Part shown: positions 12,313 through 17,902 of the stretch, piece after piece
How the letters are laid out: each line of letters begins with the position of its first letter
Position numbering within the stretch: position 1 is the stretch's first letter
IMG/VR virus record: IMGVR_UViG_3300007708_000031
Location: 1-21,113 of that record
Origin: a virus
Direction: 5' to 3' (one strand)
DNA: 21,113 bases
Notes under the pieces: generated by a model
Databases searched by the model: none
The model's input: only the letters and a program-made list of their open reading frames with translations
What the model was told of the DNA's origin: nothing
Made by a program: the position numbers and the translations under genes

Positions 12313-12937
12313 ACAAACTGCGGTTGAATGGTATGCAAATGCCTCACATGAATTAATTGTAAAAAAGAACAACGGTGAAATCACTAACGTTGACTTTCTC
12401 ATTCTGCATCATAACTTGTTTTATGAAGCACAAAAAATGGAGAAGGAGCAAGAGGCTGAGATATTTAAAGAGGCACAGATATGTGCTGTTAAACACGATG
12501 GTGTTTATTTTAAGTATGAGTCTATTGAAGATTATTACAAGAGTAAAGAAGTGGAAGTTGAATCTTCGGATAACAGTAAAGGTCAAGAGTATCAACACGC
12601 ACTTACTTGGGTAAACGCACTTAAGTACGCTATTGAAAAAATGAAAGGCTTAGACAATTCAGAATCTGAAGATGCTTTTAAGAAGTACTACAACGAAACT
12701 TACGGAGGTCAAATGAGTAAAATGTCAGCATTAGATTTTTTGGAATATCGCTATAAACACAACGTCAATTTAACGGAAGGTGATTTTGTTCAAGCCAAAG
12801 CAATGCATAAAGCCGAAATTGAAAAAACCCATTTTGACGGCCAATGTGTTAACGCAAAAACGGGAACGACGTATGAATCGTTAATTGAAAGTTCAAAGAA
12901 GTATTACAATCAAAAATTTGGAGGTCAAGATGAGTGA
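12305..12937 (+). CDS. Fused double-copy member of the MHK-motif paralog family
   Basis: 210 aa. Copy 1 (residues 1-136) starts MSKQTAVEWYANASHELIV and ends KKYYNETYGGQ. Copy 2 (137-210) starts MSKMSALDFLEYRYKHN, has QAKAMHKAEIEKTHF and ends KKYYNQKFGGQDE. Copy 1 is longer than its relatives (an extra acidic middle, ~50-110). The two are joined in frame at 12704-12715, where the junction cassette has a 3-base instead of a 4-base spacer; one more base would create a stop and two separate genes. Copy 2 could also start independently at 12713. Confidence 0.75.
   Translation: MSKQTAVEWYANASHELIVKKNNGEITNVDFLILHHNLFYEAQKMEKEQEAEIFKEAQICAVKHDGVYFKYESIEDYYKSKEVEVESSDNSKGQEYQHALTWVNALKYAIEKMKGLDNSESEDAFKKYYNETYGGQMSKMSALDFLEYRYKHNVNLTEGDFVQAKAMHKAEIEKTHFDGQCVNAKTGTTYESLIESSKKYYNQKFGGQDE
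12704..12720 (+). promoter_or_regulatory. Altered junction cassette (3-base spacer) inside the fused gene
   Basis: GGAGGT at 12704-12709, three bases, ATGAGTAA at 12713-12720. Frame: Gly-Gly-Gln-Met-Ser-Lys with no stop. The ribosome-binding site is still present, so internal initiation of copy 2 is possible. Confidence 0.6.
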
Positions 12938-13139
12938 TATATCCAAGTGCAACCCCCCAGGGACAATCTGTCCCCATAAAGAAAAGTGCTACCGTTTTAC
13001 AGCACCGGCTAACGAGTACGCCCAATCCTATTTTACGGAGCCGCCAATCAAGGCAGACGGAACATGTGATATGTTCTGGGGACAGGCTCAAACAGACATC
13101 CTCTCCCAACTCAAGGAGATCGTCAAGGGGAACTCGTAA
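12930..13139 (+). CDS. Small four-cysteine protein (CP..K..CYR, DGTCDMFW)
   Basis: 69 aa from the ATG at 12930, chosen for GGAGGT at 12920-12925, 4 bp upstream. Cysteines at C7, C14, C20 and C46 sit in KCNPPGTICPHKEKCYRFTA and DGTCDMFW, with QSYFTEPP between. This matches a small phage family with four conserved Cys that may bind zinc or an iron-sulfur cluster (inferred). It is the last gene of the unit; the structured non-coding region starts directly after its stop. Confidence 0.7.
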   Translation: MSDISKCNPPGTICPHKEKCYRFTAPANEYAQSYFTEPPIKADGTCDMFWGQAQTDILSQLKEIVKGNS

Positions 13140-13560
13140 CAAAAACATAGGTAAAAATGTTACGAGAAAAAAAACACGCCTATGTCCGTGTTTCAATTTC
13201 TTATATAACCGATGGAGGGTTTTATGACTGCTATCCCACACAAAAGTATGGTTTAGTAGTCATTTTCTTTCCATAGAGCCTTTTTACATATTAAAATAGT
13301 CCTATAATGTGGTTTTGGTGAAATGGTAAACCTCTCCCTTATAAGAAGCATAGCCGCCTCGTCTTATCCTCCTAATGGGACCTTATGAGCTAGATGTTAT
13401 TTATAACACCTGTCCGATATAAGCGGACAGCCAACAATAGACAGTAGACAACATCTACTGGCAAATGTTTGATTGTGGAAAATAATCCCCAGAATCAGCC
13501 CTTTAGTGGAAAATAATCTACACTAACTCGGAAAATGCCCGAATTACTGCATGAATTTTT
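13140..13560 (+). ncRNA. Candidate large structured RNA with a pseudoknot
   Basis: No credible gene is present, but pairing is dense. AAACACG/CGTGTTT (13172-13178 with 13187-13193) is a 7-bp hairpin whose loop CCTATGT can pair with ACATAGG at 13145-13151, a pseudoknot. ATGACTGCTA 13224-13233 pairs with TAGTAGTCAT 13254-13263 (10 bp), enclosed by ATGGA/TCCAT (13212-13216 with 13270-13274). GGTTT/AAACC lies at 13311-13315 with 13328-13332. TAGATGTT/AACATCTA (13391-13398 with 13450-13457) encloses CTGTCC/GGACAG (13410-13415 with 13425-13430). TAGTG/CACTA (13504-13508 with 13521-13525) and TCGG/CCGA (13528-13531 with 13539-13542) follow. The motif GGAAAAT recurs at 13477, 13508 and 13530. It does not match a family I know. 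Confidence 0.55.
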
Positions 13561-13571
13561 CCATAAATCTC

Positions 13572-14087
13572 ATGTCAAGTTTCCTGCACTACTTATGTTT
13601 ATCTAAATAGGCAATAGCTTTCTTTATAATTCTTGGGTTATCTTTAAAGAAACCTAATCCACAATTACAGTTGTTGCACAATAACGCTCTGACCTTTCCT
13701 GTTTGATGACAATGATCTACTGCAAAGTCTTTAGAATAATCATCTCTATGTATATTACATATAGCACAAGAATAGTTTTGAGAATGTAATTTAGCATCAT
13801 ACTCCTCAGTAGTTAAATTGTATTTTAACTTCCTTTGATATGCTTTATGGTAATCTATGTTTCTGGTAATGTTAGCACAAAACTTACAGGGAGAATTAAA
13901 TCTATACTGCTTGTTATTTTTCACATCTTTATGTATGTGAAATTCAGTAACTGGTAACACTTCGTTACACTTATTACATTTTCTTGTTGCGCCTGATGCT
14001 ATCAGCTCTTCTAACTTTTCTTTTGTCATATCCTTTTTTTTTATAAAGATGCAACTTATTATTCGTAATGTCAAGAAAAATGTCAAG
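13572..14087. repeat. ATGTCAAG direct repeats flanking the HNH gene
   Basis: ATGTCAAG occurs at 13572-13579, 14068-14075 and 14080-14087; the endonuclease gene and its promoter lie between the first and second. The arrangement suggests an insertion boundary or a homing/recombination site, but an 8-mer can recur by chance in A/T-rich DNA. Confidence 0.35.
13589..14029 (-). CDS. Endonuclease VII-type HNH homing endonuclease
   Basis: 146 aa from ATG 14027-14029. The N-terminus has a zinc-like CNKCNEVLPVTEFHIHK...PCKFC segment (residues ~18-51). The C-terminal half has the recombination endonuclease VII signature: YNLTTEEYDAKLHSQNYSCA, then AVDHCHQTGKVRALLCNNCN with the DH-CH catalytic/zinc residues, and GLGFFKDNPRIIKKAIAYL. 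It cleaves DNA, most likely as a selfish homing enzyme, since it lies alone and antisense within the structured non-coding region. A longer in-frame opening up to 14245 exists but lacks family similarity. On the minus strand, TTGAC then ATCTTTAT around 14044-14075 may be its promoter. Confidence 0.88.
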   Translation of the reverse strand: MTKEKLEELIASGATRKCNKCNEVLPVTEFHIHKDVKNNKQYRFNSPCKFCANITRNIDYHKAYQRKLKYNLTTEEYDAKLHSQNYSCAICNIHRDDYSKDFAVDHCHQTGKVRALLCNNCNCGLGFFKDNPRIIKKAIAYLDKHK

Positions 14088-14198
14088 AAGTTTTTAGCGC
14101 AATAAACTTGACTCAAGAACGCCTGTAACCCACACCTCCACAGAGATACACAAGATTCACCTACACCCAAAAGGACCATCAGGTCGACTCCAGCAAGA
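14088..14198 (+). ncRNA. Possible 3' part of the structured RNA region
   Basis: No gene is present. It contains GACC-ATCA-GGTC (14174-14185) and leads into a clear plus-strand terminator at 14199. A plus-strand transcript therefore ends here, consistent with the RNA starting near 13140 and being split by the antisense HNH gene. That continuity is inferred. Confidence 0.35.
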
Positions 14199-14231
14199 TG
14201 GTTAGTAGATGTAACCAACTGATTTTTTTTT
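14199..14231 (+). terminator. Intrinsic terminator
   Basis: TGGTTA 14199-14204 pairs with TAACCA 14212-14217 around a 7-base loop, followed by ACTGA and nine T (14223-14231). It ends the non-coding region just before the promoter at 14229. Confidence 0.65.
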
Positions 14232-14259
14232 GCCGAATAAACCAAGCTTTGTATATTTG
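14229..14259 (+). promoter_or_regulatory. Promoter for the basic gene at 14290
   Basis: TTTG 14229-14232, 19 bp, TATATTTG 14252-14259. The -33 box uses the last T bases of the preceding terminator. The start codon is 30 bp downstream. Confidence 0.7.
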
Positions 14260-14289
14260 TGTATTATTAATAATAAAAACTAAAAAGTC

Positions 14290-14682
14290 ATGGACAAAAT
14301 TCGTAAAAACCTGTTGGGTAGAACAGTAACTAAAACTACTAGAAGAGAGGAAAACGCATACCCAGACGGAAGAGGTGCAGAAATACAAACTAAAACTGTT
14401 CAAACAAAAAGAGGTGGTATTGCTAGAGCGAAAATAAAAACAACAAGCGATGCCACAATGAAGTTTGATGGCAAAAATAAGCCTACTACAACTCGTGATG
14501 TTCGAGTTGAAAAAACAGCTCCAAGAAAACTTACACAAAAAGATTTTAAAGAAAAGCTAAAAACCAAGAAGGTAGCAGATGGTGGTTACGCAGCTGGTAA
14601 TTACGGATCAAAAAAAATTGCTAGTACTTTAACAAAGACAACAGTTAAAAGACAAAAACCAAAAAAATATACTGGAAGATAA
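14290..14682 (+). CDS. Lysine/threonine-rich basic protein
   Basis: 130 aa: MDKIRKNLLGRTVTKTTRRE, then ENAYPDGRGAEIQTKTVQTK and Lys/Thr-rich repeats to the end KRQKPKKYTGR. There is almost no hydrophobic core, so it is probably extended or disordered and may bind nucleic acid. In composition it resembles the minus-strand basic proteins (e.g. 8688-9110), suggesting the same functional group, although it lies 5 kb away on the other strand. It is a single-gene unit with its own promoter and terminator. Confidence 0.7.
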   Translation: MDKIRKNLLGRTVTKTTRREENAYPDGRGAEIQTKTVQTKRGGIARAKIKTTSDATMKFDGKNKPTTTRDVRVEKTAPRKLTQKDFKEKLKTKKVADGGYAAGNYGSKKIASTLTKTTVKRQKPKKYTGR

Positions 14683-14698
14683 ATATCCTACACAAGAG

Positions 14699-14720
14699 AG
14701 CCTCGCAAGAGGCTTTTTTT
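14699..14720 (+). terminator. Intrinsic terminator
   Basis: AGCCTC 14699-14704, loop GCAA (a GNRA tetraloop), GAGGCT 14709-14714, then a run of T to 14720. A textbook Rho-independent terminator. Confidence 0.85.
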
Positions 14721-14733
14721 GTAATTTTACAAC

Positions 14734-15213
14734 ATGAAAGCAAAAGACTACTTCAACCCAAGCCCAAAGAAACCTCGCACCAAGGATGGACTCATCGTCT
14801 CTCGCAAGGTTAAGGCACTCCGAGACATGAGAAAAGGAGTTACTCCTCTAAAAAATCCTGACGGATCTCCATCAACCCATTTATTGGAATCAGGGGAGTC
14901 GGGAAATAAGAGAAGACCATACGAGGTTAACCCTCAAGTATTTCCGAATAACAAAGGAGAGACTTGGACAGACCTAAGAGGTAAGGGCAACGAAGCGTAC
15001 TACGAAGCAAAGAAGAGAGGAGAAGTAGTCGGATTCAAGTCAGCCAAGAGAGCAGAAAAGTTCGCATACGGAAAGAAGTGGAAGGAAGGACAAGATAAAA
15101 AGGATGCTAACGAGGCATACCGAAAGGATAAAAAGGCTGGTAAGCTATACACCCAATCCGAACAATTCAAAGCGGACAAGCAGAGAGTCAAACAAAGCAG
15201 AAAAAATAAATAA
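14734..15213 (+). CDS. Basic phage protein with NPDGS.STH motif
   Basis: 159 aa. LKNPDGSPSTHLLESGE (~39-55), NPQVFPNNKGETW and EAYYEAKKRGEVVGFKSAKR (~87-106) with FAYGKKWKEG match a short module ('L.NPDGS.STH...', 'AY..A..RGEV..F.S...A..FA.G.WK') found in phage virion-associated or lysozyme-linked proteins. Here the module is embedded in a basic protein whose C-terminal 50 residues are Lys-rich and helical. It may be a minor virion protein (inference). The leader is only about 13 bp after the previous terminator's T-run, so the promoter is unclear. Confidence 0.65.
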   Translation: MKAKDYFNPSPKKPRTKDGLIVSRKVKALRDMRKGVTPLKNPDGSPSTHLLESGESGNKRRPYEVNPQVFPNNKGETWTDLRGKGNEAYYEAKKRGEVVGFKSAKRAEKFAYGKKWKEGQDKKDANEAYRKDKKAGKLYTQSEQFKADKQRVKQSRKNK

Positions 15214-15234
15214 CCCTAGAGATAGGGTTTTTTT
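15212..15234 (+). terminator. Intrinsic terminator
   Basis: AACCCTA 15212-15218, loop GAGA (GNRA), TAGGGTT 15223-15229, followed by more T to 15234. It overlaps the stop region of the preceding gene and closes the protein-coding part before the 1.5-kb non-coding stretch. Confidence 0.85.
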
Positions 15235-16315
15235 ATGCCCTCTCATTTTTTACCGCCAAAAATTTTTTTTTACCCTGGTCCCCAAAACAGGATCAGCATT
15301 ATGCAAGAAACGCATTTTACGACACCACCCCCCCCATTCCAAAAATTACAAACCCAATAGAATCAGGATACTCACCGATGGACAAACCGCATTTTGGCCC
15401 ATATTATTATAATCTTTACATTATATTTCGTATCTTTACATAACCACAAAAAGGGAATCAGGGGATAACCAGATTCAAAAGGGGGGATATGCAAGCTGTT
15501 TAAGGAAGGAGGTTTCCCCCATGCTAGGCCACCCCCCTCGCCCACAGGAATCGCGTGTTTACGAACCCACCCCCAACCATGGCCAAGACACCCCAAAAGC
15601 AAACGCCCAAACCTTCTGTAAGCCGCGTCAACACTAGGAAACGTCATAGCCAAGCCACATTCTCTCGGCACCATGAATCGCTACACACCGCGTCAATAGT
15701 GGGATCCCGAAGCTCACTCCTCGGCAAAGCACGACCTCGATACAAGCCCGTAAACGTAATGTATTCACCTCTCGCATACTCACATATAACCCCATGCATG
15801 AACCTCTCTTTATAACCCCTAAATGAAAGCCATAACACAACGTCTCACTCATGCCATGAATTAACATTCAACCTCGGCATAAAATAACCCCTGAAACATT
15901 GCCCGAAATAAACCCCAAATTCAACCCCAAAACCGAACACGTTTCGTGTATCATTATCGGCACAATTCAAATACTATTTTGCCACATGAAATAACCCGAC
16001 CTGAAAAAAAACACGCTCACCTGGTGAAGCTTTTTCTAAAATCAGGCACAATAAAAACATTTCACACCCAATTTCATGAGCTTCTGAACCATGCGCCAAT
16101 ACTACATTTTTTAATCATGTGTTTCTTGTAACCCTTGTCATTGCTACGTTTCTCTTTTCATGCGTATTTTTTGCCTTTTTATATGTTTCTTTACTGCTTC
16201 TGCATCCCTTGTATTCATTGATTTTCTTAAAATGAGGTATTGAATCTATTGGGCTGTAGAGCGAAAATGAAAAAAGTGGGTGCATAAAATGCGGGTTACA
16301 GAGCATATTTTAAAA
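15235..16315. other. Long non-coding, C-rich region; possible origin or cis-acting region
   Basis: I find no convincing gene here: open frames of 60-100 codons exist on both strands but have implausible composition and overlap each other. The plus strand is rich in C-runs (eight or more C near 15327-15336, CCCCC near 15515 and 15531) and poor in G compared with flanking genes. Short words recur: CCGCGTCAA at 15623 and 15688; CTCGGCA at 15664, 15720 and 15873; CATGAA at 15672, 15797, 15855 and 15985. TTTACATTATATTTCGTATCTTTAC near 15417-15440 is A/T-rich and promoter-like. Strand asymmetry plus short repeats between transcription units would suit a replication origin, but no DnaA-box array was found. 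Confidence 0.4.
15786..15998. repeat. Dispersed ATAACCCC repeats with G-tracts on the minus strand
   Basis: ATAACCCC occurs at 15786, 15812 and 15884, with variants at 15908 (ATAAACCCC), 15921 (TCAACCCC) and 15991 (ATAACCCG). Copies 3 and 6 share a wider context, CAT(A/G)AAATAACCC followed by CTGAAA. On the minus strand four G-runs of 3-4 bases with 8-10-base loops between 15888 and 15928 could form a long-loop G-quadruplex. Confidence 0.45.
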
Positions 16316-16676
16316 ATATTTGTAAAATTATTTGGAATGACATTTAGAACGGTTGTAGGTTTGCTCCATCATTCAACGGAATAGATACTGACAAATTGAA
16401 ATAACATTTAGGAGTCACACACTCGAAGTATTCCCCACATGTACTGATGCGATATCAGAACTAAGTGCGGAGAGAAAAGCTAGTAAGTAATACAGCAAGT
16501 GTGCCTAGTGTCACGGGGAAAAGACGCATCCGAGAAAACACGTCAAGGTAGAGTTAACCAATCACCTACACTATAGCTAAGAGCCTAACTGAGTAAGGGT
16601 GGTATCTTAGAGAGATTGGGACACATAACGGGAAAGTGTATAAAGCCTGTAGTTCTTTGAAATATCGGAAATAATC
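16316..16676 (+). ncRNA. Structured non-coding segment before the tRNA-like element
   Basis: No gene is seen. Local pairings include CTGAT-GCGAT-ATCAG (16444-16458), GTGT...ACAC enclosing CGG/CCG around 16508-16543, TAAGA/TCTTA around 16578-16609 and ACAC/GTGT around 16622-16639. These are fewer and weaker than at 13140-13560, so a functional RNA is only a possibility. The segment may be the 5' part of one long leader transcript that ends in the tRNA-like element, or simply untranslated leader. It is not a recognisable tmRNA or RNase P RNA. Confidence 0.3.
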
Positions 16677-16736
16677 TGAAACGCTAGGAGAGGTATCTCG
16701 TGAGAGGTATCTAGGGGTTCGAGTCCCCACGTTTCG
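16677..16736 (+). ncRNA. tRNA-like cloverleaf with miniature D and anticodon arms
   Basis: TGAAACG 16677-16683 pairs with CGTTTCG 16730-16736 (7-bp acceptor-like stem, first pair T-G). GGGG-TTCGAGT-CCCC at 16714-16728 is a canonical T-arm with a 7-nt TTCGAGT loop. Between them are two tiny hairpins built from the direct repeat GAGAGGTATCT: GAGA-GGTA-TCTC and AGA-GGTA-TCT. There is no anticodon arm of normal size, so it is not a working tRNA. If the tRNA 3'-processing enzyme cut after the discriminator position (16737), a 22-nt leader would remain before the start at 16760, matching the 22-24 nt left by the hammerhead ribozymes downstream. It could instead be a degenerate tRNA. Confidence 0.5.
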
Positions 16737-16759
16737 CTAACCAATAAACACATAATATC

Positions 16760-16981
16760 ATGCAACAATTTATCTTGAGAGAAAATGTACTAACGAACAA
16801 TTTCTTACTATTAGCTGATGAGGACAAAGTATTCAAAGGAAATTACATTGCCATCGTAAAGGAATACACCTATGCTAACGAGTGGTCGGACAAGGTGTCG
16901 GTGAAAAGATTCAGGTCACACGATAGACTGAATGAATACTTAGACAAGCACTATCCTGAATTTACTTACGAGGTTTACTGA
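16760..16981 (+). CDS. Unrecognised small protein, first gene of the ribozyme-punctuated operon
   Basis: 73 aa: beta-like start (MQQFILRENVLTNNFLLLAD), then GNYIAIVKEYTYANEW, a basic segment KVSVKRFRSHDRLNEYL, and the end YPEFTYEVY. It is probably a compact alpha/beta fold; no family is recognised. Its last bases are part of the first hammerhead ribozyme: the stem I strand GGTTTA and the stop TGA lie within the ribozyme, and this stop is inside the catalytic CTGATGA. The leader (22 nt) follows the tRNA-like element. Confidence 0.7.
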   Translation: MQQFILRENVLTNNFLLLADEDKVFKGNYIAIVKEYTYANEWSDKVSVKRFRSHDRLNEYLDKHYPEFTYEVY

Positions 16982-17023
16982 TGAGAGTTGAGTACTCGAA
17001 ACGGGGTTCGCCCCGTATAAACC
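16972..17023 (+). ncRNA. Hammerhead ribozyme 1 (type I)
   Basis: A complete catalytic core. Stem I is GGTTTA 16972-16977 with TAAACC 17018-17023. CTGATGA lies at 16978-16984. Stem II is GAGT 16985-16988 / ACTC 16994-16997 with a 5-nt loop. GAAA lies at 16998-17001. Stem III is CGGGG/CCCCG with a TTCG loop (17002-17015), extended by the A17001-T17016 pair. The cleavage base is A17017. Every conserved hammerhead position (C3 U4 G5 A6 N7 G8 A9, G12 A13 A14, A15.1-U16.1, H17) is satisfied. Self-cleavage after 17017 would leave a 23-nt leader before the next start at 17041. Confidence 0.92.
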
Positions 17024-17040
17024 AATTAATAATTAATGCC

Positions 17041-17331
17041 ATGAGCAAAAATGAAATGCATGACGCAATTGAGAACTTCATCAACTATTACACCTCTGAT
17101 GAAGAGACAGCAGTAAGAATGTTTGAAACCCTTAAGGACTACATGGACGAGGTGTACCAAGAGCCACAAGATGTTATGGTCTTCACCTACGGGGTGTACA
17201 AGGGACAGGATATCTTTTGGAAAAAAGCTATGGGAGATATGTCTCCGACAAACGAGTTCATTCCCATTAACGAGTTACACCTTTGGGTGAATAAGTACAG
17301 GAACTTCGGTTGGGAGGTAAAGGTTAACTGA
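17041..17331 (+). CDS. Unrecognised acidic protein, second gene of the operon
   Basis: 96 aa from ATG 17041 (MSKNEMHDAIENFINYYTSD). It is helical in the first half, with EETAVRMFETLKDYMDEVYQ, then a mixed second half (VFTYGVYKGQDIFWKKAMGD, LHLWVNKYRNFGWEVKV). An in-frame ATG at 16981 would add 20 residues encoded by the ribozyme itself. I prefer 17041 because cleaved mRNA begins at 17018. The stop codon TGA 17329-17331 lies inside the core of ribozyme 2. No family is recognised. Confidence 0.7.
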   Translation: MSKNEMHDAIENFINYYTSDEETAVRMFETLKDYMDEVYQEPQDVMVFTYGVYKGQDIFWKKAMGDMSPTNEFIPINELHLWVNKYRNFGWEVKVN

Positions 17332-17375
17332 TGAGTCTTAGAGAGACGAAACACGGGTTCGCCCGTGTATTAACT
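17322..17375 (+). ncRNA. Hammerhead ribozyme 2 (type I)
   Basis: Stem I is GGTTAA 17322-17327 with TTAACT 17370-17375 (outer pair G-T). The core CTGATGA lies at 17328-17334. Stem II is GTCT/AGAC (17335-17338 with 17344-17347, 5-nt loop). GAAA lies at 17348-17351. Stem III is CACGGG-TTCG-CCCGTG (17352-17367), then T17368 and cleavage base A17369. Stems II and III differ in sequence from ribozyme 1 but keep pairing, which is compensatory variation. Cleavage leaves a 24-nt leader before 17394. Confidence 0.92.
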
Positions 17376-17393
17376 AATAAATATTTTTATCTT

Positions 17394-17549
17394 ATGAACA
17401 CAAACGAAAAAACAATTAACGCTCTGTCTCTAATAGGTATTGGAGGAGGGCTTACCCTAGTGGCTTTGAGCATGACCTTCTTCGGAGGGGTATTCATTAC
17501 ACTATTCACCTTATCATTAACAGCTAATTTATTTTTAACTAAAATCTAA
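17394..17549 (+). CDS. Small membrane protein, third gene of the operon
   Basis: 51 aa from ATG 17394 (MNTNEKTINALSLIGIGGGL). Residues ~9-48 are almost wholly hydrophobic (LSLIGIGGGLTLVALSMTFF, then GGVFITLFTLSLTANLFL), best read as two closely spaced membrane helices around a Gly-Gly turn. An in-frame ATG at 17331 would add 21 residues from ribozyme 2; the shorter form fits the cleaved mRNA. The function is unknown. Confidence 0.65.
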   Translation: MNTNEKTINALSLIGIGGGLTLVALSMTFFGGVFITLFTLSLTANLFLTKI

Positions 17550-17560
17550 TCAATAAACAC

Positions 17561-17902
17561 ATGGAAAACATGAACGTATTTCAATTGAACATTGGGTTGA
17601 ACAATAACCCGTACACCTTCGAGAAGATTACTGAGGCCTTGGTTGCCGCATTCGAGGGAGAAATAGTCGCTACCCGTGAACACATGGGAGTGTACGAAGG
17701 TAGACCTGAACCGACCTTGGTAGCTAAGATTATAACCCAAATGGACGAGGAAAGTGCAAGAGTACTTACCACCATGATGTGCATGAAGTTTACTCAGGAG
17801 TGCATAGGAATGAAGTTCAACGAAGAGGGAACGCTAGTGTATAACCCTGACTTCAAAGGGGAACAATACACCTTCGACTCTGATTACTTCATAGAGTTCT
17901 AA
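17561..17902 (+). CDS. Unrecognised protein, fourth gene of the operon
   Basis: 113 aa: MENMNVFQLNIGLNNNPYTF, a helix EKITEALVAAFEGEIVA, then TLVAKIITQMDEESARVLTT and a C-terminal beta-like, acidic part ending in DSDYFIEF. It looks like a ferredoxin-like alpha/beta domain; no family is recognised. It follows the membrane gene after 11 bp without a ribozyme between them. A second in-frame ATG at 17570 is possible. Its TAA stop (17900-17902) directly abuts ribozyme 3. Confidence 0.7.
   Translation: MENMNVFQLNIGLNNNPYTFEKITEALVAAFEGEIVATREHMGVYEGRPEPTLVAKIITQMDEESARVLTTMMCMKFTQECIGMKFNEEGTLVYNPDFKGEQYTFDSDYFIEF

Noticed and set aside
13477-13537. CRISPR-like repeats (three GGAAAAT copies)
   Set aside because: The repeats are 7-11 bases with unequal spacing of 31 and 22 bases; they are hairpin-loop motifs, not CRISPR repeats.
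13140-14232. Group I intron carrying the HNH gene
   Set aside because: No recognisable P7/P3 core, the endonuclease is antisense to the structured RNA, and no interrupted gene is evident on either side.
14030-14245. N-terminal extension of the HNH protein up to 14245
   Set aside because: The added 72 residues have no family similarity and would overlap the plus-strand terminator at 14199-14231; the ATG at 14027-14029 gives the normal domain start.
15372-15867. Open frames on both strands between 15372 and 15867 as genes
   Set aside because: Mutually overlapping frames with implausible composition (many Cys, Trp, His, Arg), no promoter or ribosome-binding context and unlike the gene style of the window.
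16444-16458. CTGATGC near 16444 as a fourth hammerhead core
   Set aside because: The core requires CTGANGA; here the last base is C, no correctly placed GAAA follows, and the sequence forms its own CTGAT/ATCAG hairpin.
16677-16736. A functional tRNA gene
   Set aside because: Only about 29 nt lie between the acceptor stem and T-arm, too little for normal D and anticodon arms; no CCA follows at the correct position and no anticodon loop is seen.
16316-16745. tmRNA
   Set aside because: No tag reading frame, no tmRNA 5' end motif, and the acceptor strands lie only 60 nt apart rather than at the two ends of a long RNA.
16981-17040. ATG at 16981 as the main start of the second operon gene (and likewise 17331 for the third)
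   Set aside because: These starts lie inside the hammerhead cores; the extra residues are translated ribozyme sequence. Starts at 17041 and 17394 fit the cleaved mRNAs and the leader length of the other genes.
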